Shown here: in pieces, positions 1 through 4,048 of the stretch | Layout: each line of letters starts with the position of its first letter | Position numbering within the stretch: the stretch's first letter is position 1 | DNA from: Deltaproteobacteria bacterium | GTDB taxonomy: Bacteria; Bdellovibrionota_B; Oligoflexia; Oligoflexales; Bog-1112 | DNA: 6,844 nt | Direction: 5' to 3' | Assembly (NCBI GenBank): GCA_003136475.1 | Contig: PLEQ01000243.1 | Span: 4,081-10,924 of the forward strand | Notes under the pieces: model-generated | The model's input: only the letters and a program-made list of their open reading frames with translations | The model's database searches: none | Told to the model about the DNA's origin: nothing | Program-made: the position numbers and the translations under genes

Positions 1-807
1 CATGTGTCTAAAGACCTGACCTCCCATGGTTACAAGTCTATTTGCCAGAGCAGTTGAGACTTTTTCCCCGGCGCCGCTTTTGTCTTGATCAACCCAGATG
101 TGAACTTGTTTAACGTTCGTATGAGGTTCGAAGTCTTGCATTCCTCCAGCGGTAACTGTTGACCAGACGGGCTCTTTTGTTGCCCCCAAGATCCCCAAAG
201 CAGTCTCAGGACCTTCAGCAAGATGAAGAACTTCATCTGCTTTGGAGAACTTTATTGTGCCTCCTCTTGTTTTTCCGAGAACCTTTTTAGGTTCTGAGAC
301 CGGTGCTTTATTGCCGTGATTATCCAAATAGATTCTTTGGAGACCGATTTGAGTATGGTTCTTATTTGAAATTCTTCCAACCAGCGCCGGATACTGTCCT
401 TTAAAGATTTTGTTTTCGTAATACGCTAGTGAAGGATGAAATCGGAGATTTTCTAAAACGGCAATATCTACTTGTATTCCTCTTTTTTCCAAGTACGCCC
501 TTGCAGGGCCTGCTTTAGGGGAGTTAAGACTAAGGCTTGAATCCCATATCTTCTTAGCGAGTGCATGCTCTTCGCTGCGATGTCCGTTATGCCACAGGCC
601 AAGATCGACCAAGGCTCGGATTACCTTTTTTTGATCTTTGCATACGAAGCAATGAAAAAGAACCTTTCCGTCGGATCCCTCACTAATTGAGAGTGAGGGA
701 TTGTGATCATCGTGAGCAGGGCAACATGTCAACCAACCATTGCCGTTCTGTCTGCACTTCTGTAGGCGATTAGCAATCGATTCAGCACTAAAGATTTCTT
801 GTTCCAA
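1..807 (-). CDS. CHC2 zinc-finger / Toprim primase, plasmid or phage type (partial, C-terminus beyond window)
   Basis: Reads leftward from a TTG start; the 269 codons visible end flush with the window edge, so the C-terminus is missing. Residues 29-56 form a CHC2-type zinc finger (C29-P-A-H32 and C53-x2-C56) with the typical HxDxxPSLSI stretch between the ligand pairs. From about residue 194 a Toprim fold is visible: the first acidic motif in LAEGPETAL (E198) and the D-x-D motif in WVDQDKSG (D240, D242), with a GEK segment after it. This order is known from DNA primases of plasmids, phages and integrative elements, which make RNA primers on single-stranded DNA; a helicase-like domain may follow outside the window. 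TTG is chosen because AAGGAGG lies 5 nt upstream and the in-frame ATG four codons earlier is cut off by a TAG. Identity is confident; the exact subfamily is not. Confidence 0.88.
   Translation of the reverse strand, partial: MEQEIFSAESIANRLQKCRQNGNGWLTCCPAHDDHNPSLSISEGSDGKVLFHCFVCKDQKKVIRALVDLGLWHNGHRSEEHALAKKIWDSSLSLNSPKAGPARAYLEKRGIQVDIAVLENLRFHPSLAYYENKIFKGQYPALVGRISNKNHTQIGLQRIYLDNHGNKAPVSEPKKVLGKTRGGTIKFSKADEVLHLAEGPETALGILGATKEPVWSTVTAGGMQDFEPHTNVKQVHIWVDQDKSGAGEKVSTALANRLVTMGGQVFRHM
675..701. repeat. 10-bp perfect inverted repeat inside the primase gene
   Basis: ATCCCTCACT (675-684) is repeated as its exact reverse complement at 692-701 with a 7-nt loop. It lies within the codons for the conserved NPSLSISEG segment after the zinc-finger histidine. 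No T-tract follows on either strand, so it is not a terminator. It may be partly forced by the protein sequence, or it may be a hairpin in the early primase mRNA. Confidence 0.6.
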
Positions 808-812
808 GTGAG

Positions 813-844
813 CCTCCTTCTAGAGATTCATGAGTTGAAGGAGG
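813..844 (-). promoter_or_regulatory. Primase Shine-Dalgarno sequestered in an 8-bp hairpin
   Basis: In the primase mRNA the sequence CCTCCTTC (844-837) is exactly complementary to GAAGGAGG (820-813), which contains the Shine-Dalgarno placed 5 nt before the TTG start. The 16-nt loop contains an ATG (831-829) opening a three-codon frame, M-N-L, that stops at TAG inside the Shine-Dalgarno arm. If folded, the hairpin would block ribosome entry. Together with the weak TTG start this predicts low or conditional primase synthesis. The complementarity is seen directly; the control function is inferred. Confidence 0.6.
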
Positions 845-863
845 ACGCGTTCAGTGCTAGATT
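835..863 (+). promoter_or_regulatory. Possible sigma70-like promoter, plus strand, antisense to primase leader
   Basis: TTGAAG (835-840), a 17-bp spacer and TAGATT (858-863) match the -35 and -10 consensus at 4 of 6 positions each. Transcription would start near 870 and meet the terminator at 886-911, giving an RNA of roughly 40 nt complementary to the primase leader. The match is modest and could be chance. It is noted because the terminator has no plus-strand gene upstream of it in this window. Confidence 0.25.
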
Positions 864-894
864 TGTTTTGTGAATTAAGCACTTTCCCGCGTCC
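843..894. promoter_or_regulatory. Two-tier stem that competes with the adjacent terminator
   Basis: GGACGCG (843-849) is complementary to CGCGTCC (888-894). Nested inside, AGTGCT (853-858) is complementary to AGCACT (878-883), leaving a 19-nt loop. The outer 3' arm shares positions 888-892 with the 5' arm of the terminator (886-892), so the two structures cannot both form. That is the geometry of an antiterminator/terminator pair in a plus-strand transcript; in the primase mRNA the same sequences form a leader hairpin just before the Shine-Dalgarno hairpin. Base pairing is seen; a regulatory role is inferred. Confidence 0.5.
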
Positions 895-911
895 CAAACG
901 CGGGATTTTTT
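886..911 (+). terminator. Rho-independent terminator, plus strand
   Basis: A perfect 7-bp GC-rich stem, CCCGCGT (886-892) with ACGCGGG (898-904), closes a 5-nt loop and is followed by A and six T residues (906-911). The T-tract sets the direction as plus. Upstream on that strand there is only sequence antisense to the primase and its leader, so it would end a small or antisense transcript, or block plus-strand read-through. Confidence 0.8.
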
Positions 912-935
912 GTTTCCCACGTTTTCATTGACCTC

Positions 936-967
936 AGCAAATAACCCAAAAAATTTGGGGATTTGCT
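936..967. repeat. 32-bp near-perfect palindrome, operator or hairpin candidate
   Basis: AGCAAAT (936-942) mirrors ATTTGCT (961-967), and CCCAAA (945-950) mirrors TTTGGG (954-959) around a central AAA. Only a 2-nt/1-nt bulge interrupts 13 paired positions per arm. It lies in the spacer upstream of the primase (minus-strand sense) and has no T-tract of its own, so a protein-binding site, such as an operator or origin element, is as likely as an RNA hairpin. Confidence 0.55.
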
Positions 968-1016
968 TTGACTTTCCATTTTTCTATGACAGTTCTAGCA
1001 GACTGATAAACTCGGT

Positions 1017-1056
1017 TGGAAAAAACACTCAAGAAAAACGGTGGACATTTTTTCCA
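1017..1056. repeat. A/T-rich inverted repeat at the 3' end of the 244-aa gene
   Basis: TGGAAAAAA (1017-1025) and TTTTTTCCA (1048-1056) are exact reverse complements, 22 nt apart, beginning 1 bp beyond the stop of the minus-strand gene. In that gene's transcript the second arm ends in a U-run before CCA. This could serve as a weak terminator or an mRNA 3' stem, but the arms are A/T-dominated and stability is doubtful. Confidence 0.35.
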
Positions 1057-1057
1057 T

Positions 1058-1792
1058 CTATTTTGGGTCCAACTTGGCGCATATTAAATATGGATTGTCG
1101 TCGGTCCAAAGCTCGGAAGAATTAGGTTGGTAATCTTCAAAGTTTTTTCTAAGAAGAGCATTCTTGAGCAGCTGTTTAATAGTCTTTCGTAAATATTTTT
1201 TTTCGAAATTGCATTCGACCTTATTGAGTGCGATCGCCACAAAGCTTGTGACATCGTCAATAGGAACTTGTTTGCTGATTTTTTTGTAAAATATATGAAT
1301 TGCTGAGCAAATAAGAACATAGCGTGCAAGTTTAGTCGGCCCGAGGTGATCTGAGAGTTTAGACACATCTTCTTTTTCAATAGACCTGAGATCATTCTCG
1401 AGAGCATTGAGAGTCTTGAGGACTTCGACAAATTTTTGTGCAAGACCTCTCATTTTTAATGCTTCAAGACAAAATGGATTGTTAAGAATTTTGATGATCG
1501 AATCCTGCATAGCCCAAGAATCTAGTGAGAATTTTGTAAATTGGCTCTCGATTTCTTTCTTGGTAGGTTGATGATCTACAATTTGGTTTCGGCTATAATT
1601 CGCAATAGCAAGCTCAAGTGCGAGTTGTATTGCATCGGAGCTCCTTTCGCTCTTGTTGTATTCAAGTGTGATCGTGCGAAGCATATTTTGTTCACTGGCA
1701 GAAAGCGAGCACCGTGTCTCCGGGATCTGTGTGCTAGAATGATAAAGTCTGTAGATATCAAATTTATTGATTTTTGGTTTTTTGCGCCGCAT
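1058..1792 (-). CDS. Hypothetical protein, 244 aa, possibly a plasmid-maintenance or replication accessory protein
   Basis: I do not recognise this protein. It starts at ATG with an in-frame TGA immediately upstream, so no longer form is possible in this frame; the ribosome site is poor (only ACGAG about 9 nt before the ATG). The N-terminus is strongly basic (RRKKPK at 2-7). The rest looks mostly alpha-helical and soluble, with no signal peptide, membrane segment or familiar catalytic motif; residues 110-220 are Leu/Lys-rich helices. A nine-codon frame (MDEMQLARV) ends at the TGA that abuts the start and could couple translation. It is on the primase strand, 250 bp upstream of it, and divergent from the helix-turn-helix gene. 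Its length and lack of competing long frames support it being real. Confidence 0.6.
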   Translation of the reverse strand: MRRKKPKINKFDIYRLYHSSTQIPETRCSLSASEQNMLRTITLEYNKSERSSDAIQLALELAIANYSRNQIVDHQPTKKEIESQFTKFSLDSWAMQDSIIKILNNPFCLEALKMRGLAQKFVEVLKTLNALENDLRSIEKEDVSKLSDHLGPTKLARYVLICSAIHIFYKKISKQVPIDDVTSFVAIALNKVECNFEKKYLRKTIKQLLKNALLRKNFEDYQPNSSELWTDDNPYLICAKLDPK

Positions 1793-1860
1793 TCAAACTC
1801 GTGCCAATTGCATCTCATCCATAATTAGGCAACACTTGAAATGAATTTTTCTTAAGATGA

Positions 1861-1875
1861 AAAGATCTTTGGAGG
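1861..1875 (+). promoter_or_regulatory. Palindrome and ribosome binding site before the helix-turn-helix gene
   Basis: GGAGG (1871-1875) sits 8 nt before the ATG at 1884 and decides that start. Directly in front of it is the 10-bp perfect palindrome AAAGATCTTT (1861-1870), a possible operator; related AAAGATCT/AGATCT words recur at 2182-2204 and 2598-2614. Confidence 0.5.
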
Positions 1876-1883
1876 TTTACTAA

Positions 1884-2354
1884 ATGAGCACATCAGGAGA
1901 TCGTCTTAACGGCAAAGAGCGTAAATTTCCGAAAGGATCTGCATTTGCAAAAGAAGAGTTCATCAATTTGCGTGCCGAGAATCTTAGCTATGATGCAATC
2001 GCAGCTAGATTGGGTGTCAGTCGACAATGCCTGCAAAATTGGTCAAAAGAGCTGAACGTTGAAATTGCAAACGCAAAGGCTTTTCGACTAGATGCAATTA
2101 AAGTGCGCCTTAGACTTACTCAGATTCATAGGACAGAGATTTTCGGTGAGATGCTTGAAAAAGTGCGCTCCGAACTTCTGAAAAGAGATCTTTCAGATCT
2201 TTCCACTGAGAAGCTTCTAGAGATTTTTTTGAAGTATAATCGCGCTCTAGTAAGTGAAGATACTGCATTGGAGTTTGCGGAAATGAAAGATCCTAACGTC
2301 ATGCTGAACGATACGCTATGCAGCAAACAGCGGGTGGCTTATTCAATGGAGTGA
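1884..2354 (+). CDS. Helix-turn-helix DNA-binding protein, 156 aa
   Basis: Residues about 23-57 contain a clear helix-turn-helix of the homeodomain-like/resolvase type: a helix with FINLRAENLS, then YDAIAARLGVS, then RQCLQNWSKEL as recognition helix. Residues 60-135 are predicted long amphipathic helices (AKAFRLDAIKVRLRLTQ and the following ELLKRDL..LSTEKLLEIFLKY), suggesting a dimer or coiled coil. The overall form recalls short 'GVSRQTLxNW' proteins of mobile elements, and loosely phage terminase small subunits, but no large terminase is present here and the role is unknown. It has its own strong ribosome site and is divergent from the 244-aa gene, so it may be a local regulator. The last 25 residues look less conserved in character. 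Confidence 0.75.
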   Translation: MSTSGDRLNGKERKFPKGSAFAKEEFINLRAENLSYDAIAARLGVSRQCLQNWSKELNVEIANAKAFRLDAIKVRLRLTQIHRTEIFGEMLEKVRSELLKRDLSDLSTEKLLEIFLKYNRALVSEDTALEFAEMKDPNVMLNDTLCSKQRVAYSME

Positions 2355-2387
2355 CGTGTAAAGAAATGCTAAAGATTTGCTAAAATA

Positions 2388-2585
2388 CTATTTGGCGAAA
2401 AATTCGGCGATATCTACTTTGAAGAGAACCGCCAATCTATGAAGAGTTTGAAGATTTGGGCTGTAGTTTCCGCTCTCAAGCTTTTTGTAGTGGCGATAAT
2501 TGAATCATTAGTCCGCAATCTCTTCTTGAGTGAACCCCGCCTCTTTCCTTAACCTTTTAATGTCGAAAGATATTCTCTGTGAAAA
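2388..2585 (-). pseudogene. Decayed XRE-family helix-turn-helix regulator
   Basis: The minus-strand frame reads FSQRISFDIKRLRKEAGF, then TQEEIAD, then two consecutive stops TAA TGA (2510-2505), then FNYRHYKKLESGNYSPNLQ and a tail ending DIAEFFAK with a normal stop at 2390-2388. Apart from the stops this is a complete XRE/Cro-type helix-turn-helix of about 65 residues: RLRKEAGFTQEEIA is the first half and YRHYKKLESGNYSPNLQTL the recognition half. The intact family usually has three residues between A-D and the next hydrophobic residue, so the lesion looks like a small deletion with substitution. No ATG, GTG or TTG lies in the open frame upstream before a TAG near 2612, so the start is lost as well. 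It probably once regulated a neighbouring gene. Confidence 0.8.
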
Positions 2586-2600
2586 CGCTAGCTTAACTAA

Positions 2601-2614
2601 AGATCTAGAGATCT
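2601..2614. repeat. Paired AGATCT palindromes upstream of the XRE pseudogene
   Basis: AGATCT occurs twice (2601-2606 and 2609-2614) separated by AG, making a 14-bp near-palindrome just upstream of the lost start of the XRE remnant. It shares the AAAGATCT word (2599-2606) with the palindrome at 1861-1870. It could be a relic operator. The rest of 2586-2717 holds no convincing gene; a 19-codon frame beginning MKKVNALPSIF lacks a ribosome site. Confidence 0.3.
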
Positions 2615-2717
2615 ATTAACAAATTAAGGCTCTTGGCATCTAGATGAAGAAGGTCAACGCATTGCCATCGATCTTCGAAAACTGTTTTCTAAGAGGGGAT
2701 TAGGAAGATGTCAGTTT

Positions 2718-3527
2718 TCACCAATTATGCACATCTGATCTATTGATACGTGAATCAAAAGTTTCGATGAAATATTTTTCAGCGTCATTAAGGTCCGGAT
2801 GCCAAAAGTTAGCGATAAGTATGACTCTCAAATGATCAGAGAAATTCCAGGCCTCATGCAAATAGGAGCCATCAAAAGCCAGAGTCTTACCTACATTCCA
2901 TTTACGCTTTTCTTCCGCCACCCGCAGAAAGCAGTCTCCGTTCGGAATTTGAACGCCTAGATGCACAGTATATCTCACATTTGATTCAGAATAATGTGGC
3001 TTCAGATGAGTCCCAGGATGCATGAGAGAGAAAAATGCGGAATTTGCAAAGCCTACGCACTTCATAAGTGCGGCACGTGTATGAGGAAAGAACTCTTCGC
3101 TTAACTTGGAGTCAGCAGCCTTTCCAGGGGTATCACTCGGACTTATTACGTCCACCACATTGAGGGGCCCAGAGAGGTATTCAGGGACTTTACCTGAACC
3201 GTCCCGAAATACGTCAAAGCGCCCATTTTTTTGGCGGGATTTTGACATGAATAAGCCAAACTCTGCGCGAACCAGATCGGCAGAATCTATTAAACCCTGT
3301 AAATTAAGACTCTCTTTATTTAAGAACGGCTGGCTTTCTAATCCATGATAAAAGTGCAGAGTAGGTTGCTGAAAGAAGCTTGTTGGTTTGACGTCTCTCG
3401 CGCCCGGCTCGTTTAGGAGCCTTTCAACATTTTCGATTAGCCTTTTGTCAGACAATGACGGGAACAGTTTTTTCGTTTCATTTAGTGCGGTTAGAATTTC
3501 GTTCCGTTTGTCTTGCACGATATCCAC
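2718..3527 (-). CDS. Aspartyl/asparaginyl beta-hydroxylase family, Fe(II)/2-oxoglutarate dioxygenase, 269 aa
   Basis: Residues about 148-246 carry the AspH-family double-stranded beta-helix. Aligned by motif spacing to human AspH, H178 (HLKPHYS) and H224 (GSYLHEAW) match the two iron-ligand histidines; S167, H189 (VHLG) and R234 (HLRVILI) match 2-oxoglutarate contacts, and FWHPDL is the family terminal motif. One family arginine, two residues before H189, is Thr187 here, with Arg at 185. The family hydroxylates the beta carbon of Asp/Asn in peptides, or fatty acyl chains in LpxO-type members. The N-terminal 140 residues carry no motif I recognise and may recognise the substrate. The start is GTG directly after an in-frame TGA; a second GTG lies three codons later. 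It diverges from the Arg-Asp peptide gene, so the likely substrate is Asp in that peptide; this is inference. Confidence 0.88.
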   Translation of the reverse strand: MDIVQDKRNEILTALNETKKLFPSLSDKRLIENVERLLNEPGARDVKPTSFFQQPTLHFYHGLESQPFLNKESLNLQGLIDSADLVRAEFGLFMSKSRQKNGRFDVFRDGSGKVPEYLSGPLNVVDVISPSDTPGKAADSKLSEEFFPHTRAALMKCVGFANSAFFSLMHPGTHLKPHYSESNVRYTVHLGVQIPNGDCFLRVAEEKRKWNVGKTLAFDGSYLHEAWNFSDHLRVILIANFWHPDLNDAEKYFIETFDSRINRSDVHNW

Positions 3528-3716
3528 TCATTAATTCTTGTAAGTGTAATTCAATCTGCTATCACCCTTGATGGCGTTGTCTTTGGGAAGGACTTAACTG
3601 AAATCGCTAAACAGGGAAACAAAAATTTTCCCGAGTTTCTGAAGTTTCACCTGAAGTCTTATCCTTTTCCAGCCGCAAGGGTTATTGTCGAACCAATTCA
3701 TCGATGGAGATTCTAA
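3528..3716. promoter_or_regulatory. Divergent promoter region between hydroxylase and precursor genes
   Basis: These 189 bp separate two divergent starts and should hold both promoters. I could not place -35/-10 boxes confidently on either strand. It contains an inverted repeat GGGAAA (3614-3619) / TTTCCC (3627-3632), possibly an operator, and TGGAGA (3705-3710) placed 6 nt before the precursor ATG as its ribosome site. A 67-codon open frame spans the region (TTG at 3513 to TAA at 3716, abutting the ATG) but has no ribosome site and overlaps the hydroxylase start, so it is not called as a gene. Confidence 0.5.
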
Positions 3717-3914
3717 ATGCAAGAGAATGTTAAAGAAAAAAGCTGCGAGGCATCTGAGATCTGTTTTGACACGTTGAACGTGGACTTTGGTTGCCATAGG
3801 GGAAGAGATAGAGATCGCGATAGAGATCGTGATGGCGGTAGCTGGCGTCCATCGATCGACTTTACCGGAATGACTAACGAAGAGCTTAAAAAACGGGTTG
3901 AATATTCGTTTTAA
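3717..3914 (+). CDS. Putative RiPP precursor peptide with (Arg-Asp)x5 repeat, 65 aa
   Basis: Starts at ATG behind TGGAGA. Residues 1-29 are an acidic, Cys-containing leader-like part (C10, C16, C26-H27) with a hydrophobic FDTLNVDFG patch at 17-25. Residues 30-39 are a perfect alternation RDRDRDRDRD, followed by G-G-S-W-R-P. Residues 48-65 (FTGMTNEELKKRVEYSF) look helical and could be a follower, a recognition element or a second core. There is no signal peptide or membrane segment. It lies between a divergent Asp hydroxylase and a downstream ATP-grasp enzyme and ABC exporter, the usual place for a RiPP substrate. Known graspetide cores pair Thr/Ser/Lys with Asp/Glu; Arg as partner would be unusual. 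The C-terminal part does hold T50, T53, E55, E56 and K58, so a conventional graspetide core there cannot be excluded. The gene is probable; its role is inference. Confidence 0.7.
   Translation: MQENVKEKSCEASEICFDTLNVDFGCHRGRDRDRDRDRDGGSWRPSIDFTGMTNEELKKRVEYSF
3804..3833 (+). repeat. Tandem repeat encoding the Arg-Asp run
   Basis: The ten codons consist of AGAGAT, then AGAGATCGCGAT and AGAGATCGTGAT, that is, two near-identical 12-mers (one C/T difference) after a half unit. All five Asp codons are GAT while Arg uses AGA, CGC and CGT. The nucleotide-level repetition suggests growth by slippage or unit duplication, so repeat number may vary between relatives. Confidence 0.85.
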
Positions 3915-3921
3915 CCTCTTC

Positions 3922-4002
3922 GGCGGTTTGGTTCTTAGCTGTATCTGTCAGTCCCCCTTCAAAGACCTTCGCCTATTGAGCATGGGGAATAACCAAATCG
4001 CC
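3922..4002 (+). promoter_or_regulatory. Long-range intercistronic hairpin between precursor and ATP-grasp gene
   Basis: GGCGGTTTGGTT (3922-3933) pairs with AACCAAATCGCC (3991-4002) over 12 positions with one G-U wobble. Inside, TCCCC (3952-3956) pairs with GGGGA (3984-3988). A T-rich but mixed stretch (TTTCTATATTTA) follows. A second partner for TTTGGTT, AACCAAA, lies near 4021-4029 and would be a mutually exclusive alternative. Such structures between precursor and enzyme genes commonly stabilise the precursor mRNA or attenuate downstream transcription; here that role is inferred. There is no strong canonical terminator in the 134-bp spacer. Confidence 0.5.
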
Positions 4003-4048
4003 TTTCTATATTTACCTATCAAACCAAAAAATACCTCAAGGCTTAATT

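Noticed and set aside
278..295. Inverted repeat AGAACCT / AGGTTCT with a short T-run loop inside the primase gene
   Set aside because: Arms are only 7 bp, within coding sequence and without a following T-tract; likely chance.
910..1125. 71-codon plus-strand frame after the terminator
   Set aside because: It starts with TTG inside the terminator T-tract, has no ribosome site, and its sequence is explained by the inverted repeats and the end of the 244-aa gene.
1230..1237. GCGATCGC octamer, the cyanobacterial HIP1 motif
   Set aside because: Only one exact copy in nearly 7 kb; HIP1-rich cyanobacterial genomes would show several, so it does not support a cyanobacterial source.
1541..1828. 95-codon plus-strand frame, and overlapping minus frames at 1084-1443 and 1576-1818
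   Set aside because: These are shadows of the 244-aa gene: shorter, Cys-rich or low-complexity, and without ribosome sites.
2643..2702. Short plus-strand frame MKKVNALPSIF, 19 codons
   Set aside because: No ribosome site and no context; this length is expected by chance.
3513..3716. 67-codon plus-strand open frame ending directly before the precursor ATG
   Set aside because: Its only start is a TTG inside the hydroxylase gene on the other strand. It has no ribosome site, shows no recognisable domain and covers the region that must hold the divergent promoters.
3594..3797. 67-codon minus-strand open frame across the precursor start
   Set aside because: It overlaps the better-supported precursor gene and the promoter region, and has no motif or clear ribosome site.
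3837..3842. Double-glycine (residues 40-41) as a leader cleavage site for a C39-type peptidase
   Set aside because: The expected leader pattern of spaced Leu/Glu residues before GG is missing, and the visible transporter lacks an N-terminal C39 domain.
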